A DNA stretch of 31,010 nucleotides from positions 1-31,010 of IMG/VR virus record IMGVR_UViG_3300033142_000314, one strand, 5' to 3'. Position numbers and translations under genes: made by a program. The stretch comes from a virus. A model generated the notes under the pieces. That model had not been told where the DNA came from, searched no databases, and saw nothing but the letters and a program-made list of their open reading frames with translations. Shown here piece by piece: positions 1-5,846 of this stretch (position 1 is its first letter; each line of letters starts with the position of its first letter).

Positions 1-3
1 CAA

Positions 4-33
4 TCAGCGGGGGGTTGGCCCGCAGGGTTGCAT
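4..33 (-). other. Nine-codon reading frame with strong ribosome-binding site
   Basis: An ATG at 33 lies three bases after the stop codon of the radical SAM gene and is preceded by AAGGAGGT, which is part of the last codons of that gene. The frame reads nine residues (MQPCGPTPR) and stops at 4-6. The ribosome-binding site is as good as any in the window, yet the product is tiny. It could be a real micropeptide, a leader for a gene beyond the left edge, or chance. The single cysteine and the enzyme next door make a modified peptide conceivable, but nothing in the sequence proves it. Confidence 0.25.
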
Positions 34-35
34 GG

Positions 36-1040
36 CTACACCTCCTTCCTTTTTAGTTTCCGCTTCCCCACCTCCCAGGGCCGCAGCACAGGCAGCGCCA
101 TGGGCGCACCTGCACAAGCCTGCCGCACCACCGCACGGTCCGCATCAGTGGGCTCGGGCAGCACGTCAAGCCCCTTCTTGTCTGGCAGTAGCCCCACCCG
201 GTAGCTGGTGGCGTCGCAGCCCTTGCATGGCCCCTCAGTGCGCTGCCTGTGGTACAGCAGCCTGCGGATGGCGCCCATGGCTGGCGCCTGCCAGATGTCG
301 TCAATGTGCTCGGCGTCCATCGCGTTGCCTATCCGCATGGTGCCGCGCCAGTCGTTGCAGCACACAGCCACATCGCCGTTCCAGCGAAACGATAGTTCGC
401 GGAATGGCTTGGCGCACCGTTTGGCCTGCGCTGCGTCGTTAAGGGGCGCCGCGCTGCCGCAGTGGTTGTTCAGGTGCGCATGCGTCCCAGCCGTGGCCGT
501 GTCTATGCTGGCTATGAACACCACCTCGCGACGTTTGGGGCTGCGCCTACGGTGCGGGTTCGCCTCTAGGTCTTTCGGGTAGTCCCTAGTGCGGTACGGT
601 GGGGTGGCATACGCGCCAAGCCATTCCGCACGCACCTTGGGGATGATGTTGGCATGCTCGTAGTCATCCAGGGCGAGCACGTTAAGGCCAGCCTGCATCA
701 GCCGCTCAATCTGCAGCACCGGGCCAGGGTCGCGCAGTAGGCCGCCCCCGTTACTGGTCATCATCAAGCTGGCGCTGGGTAGGTACTCCCTGAAGATGCG
801 CACCATACCCGCAGCGTCCGGGTGCATGGTAGGTTCGCCGTGCATGGCGAATTCCACACGCGGGTTCCAATCCTCGTTGCTGATAAGTAGCGCAATCTGC
901 TGCGCCACCTCGGGCGTCAGGAACTTGAAGTCCCGCTTCTTGCTGCGTATGCCGTTCAGCCCACAGAAAGGGCAACGCAGGTTGCACCCCTCGGTCAGCT
1001 CAACCTGCACTGCGTTCGGCGGCTCCTGTGTACGGTACAT
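36..1040 (-). CDS. Radical SAM protein with SPASM-like C-terminal cysteines
   Basis: 334 residues. The N-terminus carries the radical SAM cluster motif CxxxCxxC (C19, C23, C26), which binds the 4Fe-4S cluster that cleaves S-adenosylmethionine. It is followed by a HGEP segment near 68-70 (the GE motif) and TSNGG near 95-99, both usual in this barrel fold. The C-terminal half has further cysteines (C194, C209, C227, C228, C272, C275) in an arrangement like a SPASM/twitch auxiliary-cluster domain. Such enzymes modify peptides, proteins or small molecules by radical chemistry; the substrate cannot be read here. The start is set by AAGGAGGT four bases upstream. A 25-base element shared with the upstream H1-like gene lies about 35 bases before the ATG. 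The C-terminus is basic (KRKLKRKEV). It does not look like QueE, and no queuosine or 7-deazaguanine genes are nearby. Confidence 0.93.
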   Translation of the reverse strand: MYRTQEPPNAVQVELTEGCNLRCPFCGLNGIRSKKRDFKFLTPEVAQQIALLISNEDWNPRVEFAMHGEPTMHPDAAGMVRIFREYLPSASLMMTSNGGGLLRDPGPVLQIERLMQAGLNVLALDDYEHANIIPKVRAEWLGAYATPPYRTRDYPKDLEANPHRRRSPKRREVVFIASIDTATAGTHAHLNNHCGSAAPLNDAAQAKRCAKPFRELSFRWNGDVAVCCNDWRGTMRIGNAMDAEHIDDIWQAPAMGAIRRLLYHRQRTEGPCKGCDATSYRVGLLPDKKGLDVLPEPTDADRAVVRQACAGAPMALPVLRPWEVGKRKLKRKEV

Positions 1041-1075
1041 CGCACCTCCTTGCTGGGTGATAAATAGAGGCCGGA

Positions 1076-1100
1076 GGTTTTGACACCCCCGACCCCGAAC
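1076..1100 (-). promoter_or_regulatory. 25-base shared upstream element, copy 1
   Basis: Read on the minus strand this is GTTCG-N6-GGGGTGTCAAA-N-CC. It matches the element at 1842-1866 at about 19 of 25 positions. TGTCAA (1085-1080) is followed after 17 bases by TATCAC (1062-1057), a weak -10-like hexamer, then by the radical SAM ribosome-binding site. The spacing resembles a promoter, but the -35 is far from the sigma-70 consensus, so an operator or a phage-specific promoter is equally possible. Confidence 0.45.
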
Positions 1101-1148
1101 GTTCCCCTGTACCCAGGCCCATGGCGGGCGGGTCGCTGCGGGCGTTCC

Positions 1149-1754
1149 TTACTTGCCGCGCTTCTTGGGCGCAGCTTTCGTGCCCTTGGCGGGCGCCTTG
1201 GTTGCGGCCTTCTTGGGAAGACCCTTGCCCTTCAAGGTCTGCTTCTTGGCCTTGGCCTTGCCCACCTTGGCCGCCGCCTTGACACGGCGCTTGATGGGCT
1301 CCACGCCCACCTTGGCACCGGGGGTGATGCGGTACTGGCTGGCACCCTCGGCCAGCGTGCACACCTTGTGTACCTTGCAGGTGGGGCCGTGCTTGCGGCC
1401 CTGCGCCTCAATGGCGTCCTGCTTTTCAAAGTGGCGGTTCACCCGCAGGGCCAGGTTACGCCAGTCGCTCATGTCCAGCATGTCTGGCGCCAACGGGTGG
1501 TCGGCCTGCTTCGCCTTCAAGTGGTCCGCAAGTGCGGACAAGGTGCGCCACCCCTTGAGCAAGGTGCGCCCGAGCTTGATGGCTTCGGGCAACAGGGCGC
1601 CGCGCGCCTCCTTGGCAGCCTTCAGTTGTACTGCGGTACGGGGCACGCGCGGGGCGGCCTTGGGCTTCTTCGCCGCTGCCTTCTTGGCCAGCTTCTTCGC
1701 CGCTGGCTTCTTGGCTGCGGCCTTCTTGGTGGCGCGTTTCTTCGGTGCTGACAT
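1149..1754 (-). CDS. Histone-H1-like lysine-rich DNA-binding protein
   Basis: 201 residues. The start is ATG 1754, with CAGGAGG seven to eight bases upstream; a longer frame continues upstream but crosses the promoter-like element and has no ribosome-binding site. The protein has three parts: a Lys/Ala/Pro-rich N-terminal tail (about 1-37, AAKKPAAKK-type repeats), a central helical domain (about 38-148), and a second Lys/Ala-rich tail (about 152-201). The core ends with a helix-rich stretch and a YRITPG segment, which could be a winged helix. The layout of a globular domain between two basic tails recalls histone H1 and bacterial H1-like (HctB/AlgP-type) proteins that bind DNA without sequence specificity. 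Likely roles are compacting phage DNA or acting on the host nucleoid; both are inference. Two Cys (126, 132) with a His at 129 could bind metal. Confidence 0.85.
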   Translation of the reverse strand: MSAPKKRATKKAAAKKPAAKKLAKKAAAKKPKAAPRVPRTAVQLKAAKEARGALLPEAIKLGRTLLKGWRTLSALADHLKAKQADHPLAPDMLDMSDWRNLALRVNRHFEKQDAIEAQGRKHGPTCKVHKVCTLAEGASQYRITPGAKVGVEPIKRRVKAAAKVGKAKAKKQTLKGKGLPKKAATKAPAKGTKAAPKKRGK

Positions 1755-1822
1755 GGTAGCCTCCTGGGGCTGGGGCTGGTGTAAAGGGAAGCGCCTGACC
1801 CACCAGCAAGCCAGGCGCGTGT

Positions 1823-1866
1823 ATTGTACATGGCTGCGCAGGGCTTTGACACCCCGCGCAGCGAAC
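1823..1866 (-). promoter_or_regulatory. 25-base shared upstream element, copy 2, with promoter-like hexamers
   Basis: The element occupies 1866-1842 on the minus strand (GTTCG-N6-GGGGTGTCAAA-N-CC). TGTCAA (1851-1846) and TACAAT (1828-1823) are separated by exactly 17 bases; TACAAT is a good -10 hexamer. It lies about 70-90 bases upstream of the H1-like gene and directly after the end of the preceding gene. The same layout as copy 1 argues for common control of the H1-like and radical SAM genes. Confidence 0.5.
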
Positions 1867-1869
1867 CCG

Positions 1870-2232
1870 CTAGAAGTTCCCCTCAAGGCGCGGGTCGTTG
1901 CCTGCCCAGTAGCTGAGTTGGCCACCCTCGGTGCAGGTGTAGTGGCCACAGGTGCCAGCTTCGCACTCGGCTTGCTGGGCCTCCGCCGCGTGCACCTCGT
2001 CGTCCAACTCCCTGGCTTCCGCAGCTATCGCGCGGTACTCGGCGTCCCTGGCTGCCAGGTTGGTACCGTTGCAGCAGTAGCCACCCTCGCACCAACCGTT
2101 GCCTGACGCGCCGACCCGGTCGGCGTGCAGCATAAGTGCCATGTCCAGGTATCTGTCTGCCACCACTGGGCTGCACCACTCGCCGGTTTCCCTGGCGATG
2201 TCGGCAGCTATGTCCCGCAGGCTAGTCGCCAT
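1870..2232 (-). CDS. Small cysteine-rich protein of unknown function
   Basis: 120 residues. ATG 2232 is preceded by AAGGAGGAGG about seven bases upstream, which decides the start. The N-terminal half is helical and acidic. The C-terminal part carries several cysteines (CEGGYCC near 48-54 and C-x4-C-x3-C near the end) that could bind a metal or form disulfides. The gene overlaps the end of its upstream neighbour by 25 bases, so its ribosome-binding site lies inside that gene and translation is probably coupled. I do not recognise a family. Confidence 0.8.
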   Translation of the reverse strand: MATSLRDIAADIARETGEWCSPVVADRYLDMALMLHADRVGASGNGWCEGGYCCNGTNLAARDAEYRAIAAEARELDDEVHAAEAQQAECEAGTCGHYTCTEGGQLSYWAGNDPRLEGNF

Positions 2233-2675
2233 CTTAAGCCTCCTCCTTGTTGGGGCACATCTTGGAGCCGTGGCACTTGCAACTGAGGTCGTCGTTGAAG
2301 GCGGCGGAGATCGCAATCAGCCTCGTCGCTGCACTGCGCAGCGCCGCACATGTCGCAGGGCTCCGGTGCTGTTGCGTGCCGCCACCTGATCTCCACGGCC
2401 TCGGCTGCCACCAACTCGCGGCGCAACCGCTCCACCCTGTTGTAGCTGCGGCGGGCGAACCGCCTGGCGTGCGTCGCCACCCGTCCGGGGTCGCACTGCT
2501 CGTGCCCAGCTAGCGTCACGATCCAGCGGCTCAGGTCGCGGTCATACTCCAGCATGCCCTTCCGGCCCAGTTCGGTCAATCGCTGTTGGTGGCACTCGTG
2601 GGCCACGTACACCCCAGCCTCGGCACCTGCGTCCATTATGGCCAACGTGGTGGCCTGGTCAGTTGTCATCCTCAT
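2208..2675 (-). CDS. Small basic protein with a C-terminal CxxC cluster
   Basis: 155 residues. ATG 2675 has AAGGAG at a good distance; an ATG six bases downstream is an alternative. The N-terminal part (about 1-60) reads like a compact helical domain (TDQATTLAIMDAG, LTELGRKGML), possibly a winged helix-turn-helix. An Arg-rich helical stretch follows (ARRFARRSYNRVERLRRELV), then CDMCGAAQCSDEADC, a possible zinc-binding motif. The tail after this is low-complexity, overlaps the next gene and may be poorly constrained. It is the first gene after the gene-poor stretch at 2676-3408. No family is recognised; a nucleic-acid-binding role is a guess from its charge. Confidence 0.75.
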   Translation of the reverse strand: MRMTTDQATTLAIMDAGAEAGVYVAHECHQQRLTELGRKGMLEYDRDLSRWIVTLAGHEQCDPGRVATHARRFARRSYNRVERLRRELVAAEAVEIRWRHATAPEPCDMCGAAQCSDEADCDLRRLQRRPQLQVPRLQDVPQQGGGLRWRLACGT

Positions 2676-3408
2676 GGTCCTACTCCTTGGTTCAGCCACA
2701 GCCTCATACTGCAGCATAGGCGCCCCGCCCTCGGTGGCGGGGTGGCGGCCTTTGTAACCGCACGCCTCCTGTCTTTATCAGCCCCATGGCGCCGTCAGGG
2801 TTGCGCCAGTTCCATGCCTCCAGGCCGCGCGCTGCCTCCAGCGCTCCACCACCAGGCCGCCTCCGTTGCGCAGCTTGTGCGCGGGCTGTCACCCTTGTGT
2901 GTAGTGTGTGGCCCCAGCATGGCTGTCAGGCGCGTCGCCGTCTGCCGTGGGGTTCATTACCTAGCCGCAGCTTATCCACCGCTCCTTCGGGCCGTCTATA
3001 CTTACCCCAGGCGGTATCCGCCTGCTGTCGCTACCCTACTTTATTATGGAGCCGGTGGTGGCTGCGTGCTTGCCTGGCGCTGGCCCCAGTTGCGTGGGGT
3101 GCCGCCTGCGGTTGGGCGGTGTCACCCTTGGAGGCCCGCTGGCGGCCCCCCAGCCGATTTGCCTTGGCTGGCCAGGCGCGGGGTTCCGGTGGTCCAGCAT
3201 CCCTGGCTGGCGGTCCCGCTGTGCAACGGCCTCAGTATGGTATGGGGCGCCGCACTATTGCAAGGGCAGCGCGCAAGGCCAAAACAAAGGTACGCGCGAG
3301 GGACCCGCCTAACACCTACAGCGACAACGAGTTACGGCGTCGTACTAATATTGATGCGCAGCCAATCCGCTGCCACTGGGGCGTCGCATCTGCGCAGGGT
3401 ATGCGCAG
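2676..3408. other. Gene-poor stretch of about 730 bases with hairpins
   Basis: No reading frame here combines a start, a ribosome-binding site and a plausible protein. The long plus-strand frames run on into the antisense of neighbouring genes. Minus-strand frames of up to about 62 codons lack ribosome-binding sites. Two perfect inverted repeats are visible: CAGGCGG-TAT-CCGCCTG at 3008-3024, and CCCCGCC-CTCGGT-GGCGGGG at 2723-2742, the latter about 50 bases before the next gene. A short AT-rich patch (TTTATTATGG) lies near 3041-3050. No tRNA is seen. The stretch may hold promoters, a non-coding RNA, an origin-like site or a decayed gene; the sequence alone does not decide. Confidence 0.6.
3008..3024. 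repeat. Perfect 7-bp hairpin with a 3-base loop
   Basis: CAGGCGG-TAT-CCGCCTG forms a perfect stem with a TAT/ATA loop on either strand. It lies in the middle of the gene-poor stretch and is not followed by a T-run, so it is not a typical factor-independent terminator. It could be a protein-binding site or part of a structured RNA. Confidence 0.5.
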
Positions 3409-4014
3409 CTATTCACTAGGGCACAGGGCGGCACACAGCGCCACGCCAGCGCCCACCCACTTGAGCGCGCCTACGCTGCGGTTCACCCAACTCACCTGCG
3501 CTACGAGACGGAAGGCTGCCACCTGCTTCTCCAGGTTGACAATCTGCGTGCTGTCGTTGGCGTGTATCTCGTCGGCGCCAAGGCGCTCGGCGAATAGCTG
3601 TGCGCGTAGGTTGCTGACCGTAGTGCTGTCATTCACGTGCACCTGCTGCAGCCGTGCTATAGTGGCCAGGCGCCTGTCGTCCAGGGCCTCCACGTCCAGG
3701 CGGAACTCTGGGGGTATGCGGTTCACGATCACGATGCGCACGCTGTCGCCCTCGGCCACGTCCACCACCACGGCAGCCAGCAGCAGCAGGTTCAGGCTGT
3801 CAGTCACCAGCCCTATGCTGTCACCCACCTCACGCAGTGCGTCCCGTTCAGCGTGCAGCGTAAGCGCGGCAGCCAGCAGGTCATCGCGCTGCTCCTCCAG
3901 CACGGCCACTTCACCCTCAGCACGGGCGTATCGCTGCAACGCGCTGGCTGCGGTAGCCACCAGCACCACACCCACCAGCGCGTACAGGACAGGGCCGTAC
4001 CGTGCGTTGATCAC
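3409..4014 (-). CDS. Membrane-anchored coiled-coil protein, inner-membrane-spanin-like
   Basis: 201 residues starting at GTG 4014, which overlaps the stop of the upstream gene (GTGA), so translation is probably coupled. A hydrophobic span at about 7-25 is followed by long helical heptad-rich stretches (about 30-75 and 105-170) separated by a short hydrophobic beta-like segment (75-100). A second, weaker hydrophobic segment is at 184-198. A short N-terminal anchor followed by a long helical rod is the layout of an inner-membrane spanin (Rz type), which joins inner and outer membranes in the last lysis step. Its place at the end of a run of small membrane genes supports this. The second hydrophobic segment is unusual for Rz, so another virion or membrane role remains possible. 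No outer-membrane partner lipoprotein is seen inside it or after it. Confidence 0.7.
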   Translation of the reverse strand: MINARYGPVLYALVGVVLVATAASALQRYARAEGEVAVLEEQRDDLLAAALTLHAERDALREVGDSIGLVTDSLNLLLLAAVVVDVAEGDSVRIVIVNRIPPEFRLDVEALDDRRLATIARLQQVHVNDSTTVSNLRAQLFAERLGADEIHANDSTQIVNLEKQVAAFRLVAQVSWVNRSVGALKWVGAGVALCAALCPSE

Positions 4015-4232
4015 ATCAGGTTCCGCAGCAGCACCATACCCGCAGTCACCACCACTGCGCCCAGCACCAGCAGGGCGAGGGCGCGATAGCTGACCTTGGT
4101 GTTGTCAACGATGGTGTCAGGTGGCACGGGGCACGGGCCACTGTGCCCATGGTAGTTGAACATCTCCTCACCCTTGGGCATCGGCAGCCCACAGAGTTGG
4201 CAGTTAGGCTGCGGGTCAGTTGGGTCAGGCAT
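4011..4232 (-). CDS. Zinc-ribbon-like protein with C-terminal membrane segment
   Basis: 73 residues. ATG 4232 has TGGAGG eight bases upstream; the first nine codons overlap nothing except the last bases of the 58-residue gene before it. CQLCGLPM near residues 10-17 and a GHSGPC near 31-36 look like a small zinc knuckle. The last 25 residues (ALALLVLGAVVVTAGMVLL) form one membrane span with a short basic/polar end. A cytoplasmic zinc knuckle with a tail anchor fits an accessory membrane protein of the lysis cluster. The function is not known. Confidence 0.75.
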   Translation of the reverse strand: MPDPTDPQPNCQLCGLPMPKGEEMFNYHGHSGPCPVPPDTIVDNTKVSYRALALLVLGAVVVTAGMVLLRNLM

Positions 4233-4401
4233 CGGTCTCGGCCTCCAGTCGCGCCGCCGCCAGGGCAGCCATCTGCTGGTCCAGCCAGAACTCGCCATAG
4301 TCAGCGCAGAAAGTAACCACCTTCTGCTCCAGGCCAGTGCGTGCCAGCAGGTTGCTGATGATCTTGCCTTGCAGCAGCGCCAGGTATTCGGAAAGCTTCA
4401 T
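4225..4401 (-). CDS. 58-residue helical protein in the lysis cluster
   Basis: A short gene that is easily missed. ATG 4401 has TAGGAG eight bases upstream, and the frame ends at TGA 4227-4225, overlapping the start of the next gene by eight bases. The product begins MKLSEYLALLQGK and is predicted helical and mildly acidic, with one cysteine and no membrane span. The 11-base gap from the DUF5675 gene and the overlap downstream place it within one transcription unit. No family is recognised. Confidence 0.75.
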   Translation of the reverse strand: MKLSEYLALLQGKIISNLLARTGLEQKVVTFCADYGEFWLDQQMAALAAARLEAETDA

Positions 4402-4412
4402 GATGGGTGCTC

Positions 4413-4910
4413 CTATATTGCGGGGCCTGTGATGCCCTCGGTTATGCGTAGCACGAACCGCTCAGTGTCCTTGCCAGTGGTTGCCTCGAAATTGGCGAAC
4501 GCCGCCCGTGATGCCGACACGCCCGGCAGCATAGCCGCAAGCGGGTGGGGGCTCTTGCCGCCTGCCTCCCAGAAGTTGTCTACCCGTGCAGTGCCAGGGG
4601 CTATACACCCGAGCAGCGTAAGCTCGCCGCCCACGTTGCGCACGGTGTTCGCTGGGTGGAACAGCAACCGGTCACGATCCGGCATGCCATCCCCATCTTC
4701 ATCGTGGGGCCAAATGATTTCCCAGGTCGGCATGGAGCCCCCGTGCCAGTAGTCGCGGACGCACTCGTAGTCACCAGCGGCTATCCTGCGGCCCAGGTTT
4801 TCAACCGTCTGGACCACCAGTTGCGCGTCACCCAGGTACGGCATAAAGCCGCGCACGGTGTTCTTATCCACGTGGAAATCGTCGCGGTGCAGGTGCCACA
4901 GCGGCTCCAT
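4413..4910 (-). CDS. DUF5675 family protein
   Basis: 165 residues. ATG 4910 is preceded by GGGGAGGG. The segment with HPANTVRNVGGELTLLGCIA followed by PGTARVDNFWE matches the signature of the DUF5675 family, in which a conserved Cys lies in a GCIAPGT-type loop; here that Cys is near residue 117. Family members are common in phages and prophages, often beside holin and lysis genes, and a lysis or peptidoglycan-related role has been suspected but not settled. Its position between two-span membrane proteins and the spanin-like gene fits that. The part from about 50 to 75 (GGSMPTWEIIWPHDEDGDGMPD) contains a DEDGDGMPD acidic loop that could bind calcium. Confidence 0.8.
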   Translation of the reverse strand: MEPLWHLHRDDFHVDKNTVRGFMPYLGDAQLVVQTVENLGRRIAAGDYECVRDYWHGGSMPTWEIIWPHDEDGDGMPDRDRLLFHPANTVRNVGGELTLLGCIAPGTARVDNFWEAGGKSPHPLAAMLPGVSASRAAFANFEATTGKDTERFVLRITEGITGPAI

Positions 4911-4912
4911 TC

Positions 4913-5176
4913 TCAGCCCTCCCCTTCGGGTGGCTCTGTGCTGTCGCCCTTGCCGCCCCACGGCCACAGCTTACGCGCCTCCGCGAACGGAATGATGCCC
5001 GTGGCCACCGCGCCCGCAAGGAACCCGCCGACCATTACGGCATGGTCGTGCCACATCAGGCCCACCAGCATGGTGATGGCCCCCGCTGCGCCGAACGCTA
5101 TGCCGCCGCCCAGCTTCAGCTTGGCCTTGCGCGCGCGTTCAAGCGCGTATTCGTTGGTGTCCTCTCCAGTCCTCAT
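4913..5176 (-). CDS. Two-span membrane protein, holin candidate
   Basis: 87 residues from ATG 5176, with ATAGGAGCA at a good spacing; a longer upstream frame has no ribosome-binding site. There are two hydrophobic spans, about 22-40 (LGGGIAFGAAGAITMLVGL) and 44-64, with a short loop (WHDH) between them and a charged C-terminal tail (GKGDSTEPPEGEG). Small size, two spans and a charged tail are the marks of class II holins, which open the inner membrane at lysis. The gene ends two bases before the DUF5675 start. The second two-span protein just upstream could instead be the holin, or the pair may act together. Confidence 0.7.
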   Translation of the reverse strand: MRTGEDTNEYALERARKAKLKLGGGIAFGAAGAITMLVGLMWHDHAVMVGGFLAGAVATGIIPFAEARKLWPWGGKGDSTEPPEGEG

Positions 5177-5186
5177 TGCGTTGCTC

Positions 5187-5525
5187 CTATCCTGCGTCTG
5201 CCCTGGGGGGCATCTGTGTGCGGTGCGTACCCGTGACAACCTGTAGCTCGTTCATCATCAGGTCGTGCCTGTGCGCCTTGTCCTCAAGCGCCAGCACACG
5301 CGCAACCAATGCGCTGTCCAGCTTGGCGTGTGCTTCAAAGGCGCGACCAGACTTGAACACCAGCAGTGCCGCCGCACCCAGCAGCCCAAGGTTCCATATG
5401 AACCCGCTGTCGGCTAGCAAGTCGGGGCCTAGCACCGTCTGCGCCAGCACAGCCTCGGCAGCCGCGACCGCAACATATGCCGCAGCGCCACCCCCTACAG
5501 TGAGGCCCATCACGTCGCGCAGCAT
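5187..5525 (-). CDS. Two-span membrane protein with coiled-coil tail
   Basis: 112 residues. ATG 5525 overlaps the preceding stop (TAATG), and no strong ribosome-binding site is visible, so re-initiation is likely. Hydrophobic spans are at about 8-30 and 40-57. They are followed by a helical, coiled-coil-prone region (66-96) and a polar end. The family is not recognised. A holin/antiholin pair with the next gene, or a membrane partner for lysis control, is plausible from position and topology. Confidence 0.7.
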   Translation of the reverse strand: MLRDVMGLTVGGGAAAYVAVAAAEAVLAQTVLGPDLLADSGFIWNLGLLGAAALLVFKSGRAFEAHAKLDSALVARVLALEDKAHRHDLMMNELQVVTGTHRTQMPPRADAG

Positions 5526-5845
5526 TAGGTGGCCAACACTCCACGGACTTCGCGGTGGTGCTCATCGCTGTACCATGTGCGCCCGCCCCCGGTGGCCTTG
5601 CCCTGCAGGTGCCAGGAGCCAGCCATGTTCCAGTCGGCTGTCAGCACCGTGTAGTCGGCCACCCCTGCGGTGGGGTCACCCACCACGATGGGCGTCCACG
5701 GCCCTGCGTTGGTGCCGTCAGGCCGGATGGCGTTGACCACCAGCGTGAGGCCCGTTAGGTCAAGGGCAGTGACCCCATCTTCCTGCACCCATATGAAGCG
5801 CAGGTCGGGGGTTGCGCCTATCCTGTGGATTGTGTCGACGCCCAC
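5525..5845 (-). CDS. Small beta-sandwich tail or baseplate protein (BppU N-domain-like)
   Basis: 106 residues from GTG 5845, with GGGAGG six bases upstream inside the last codons of the repeat-fibre gene. The pattern (GATPDLRFIWVQEDGVTALDL then TGLTLVVNAIRPDG) resembles the N-terminal domain of siphophage baseplate upper proteins and related Ig-like fibre-attachment domains: a polymer-like DG-x-x-LDLTG turn, then PDG, then ADYTVLTADW and GSWHLQGKAT strands. It probably helps attach or cap a receptor-binding protein. It is translationally linked to the long repeat fibre upstream. Confidence 0.65.
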   Translation of the reverse strand: MGVDTIHRIGATPDLRFIWVQEDGVTALDLTGLTLVVNAIRPDGTNAGPWTPIVVGDPTAGVADYTVLTADWNMAGSWHLQGKATGGGRTWYSDEHHREVRGVLAT

Positions 5846-5846
5846 G

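Noticed and set aside
2704-2892. Minus-strand frame of 62 codons with a GTG start
   Set aside because: The only possible Shine-Dalgarno bases touch the start codon, and the Arg/Pro-rich sequence has no recognisable pattern. An internal ATG at 2786 is no better.
3039-3200. Minus-strand frame of 54 codons from ATG 3200
   Set aside because: AGGG lies directly against the ATG with no spacing, and the protein is Pro/Gly/Arg-rich low complexity.
2586-3419. Plus-strand frame of 277 codons across the gene-poor stretch
   Set aside because: No ribosome-binding site, no domain pattern, and its first part is antisense to a real gene; openness is explained by high GC.
2786-4093. Long plus-strand reading frame of 435 codons
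   Set aside because: It overlaps the well-supported spanin-like gene in antisense, has no ribosome-binding site, and shows an Arg/Ser/Pro-rich sequence typical of GC-rich shadow frames.
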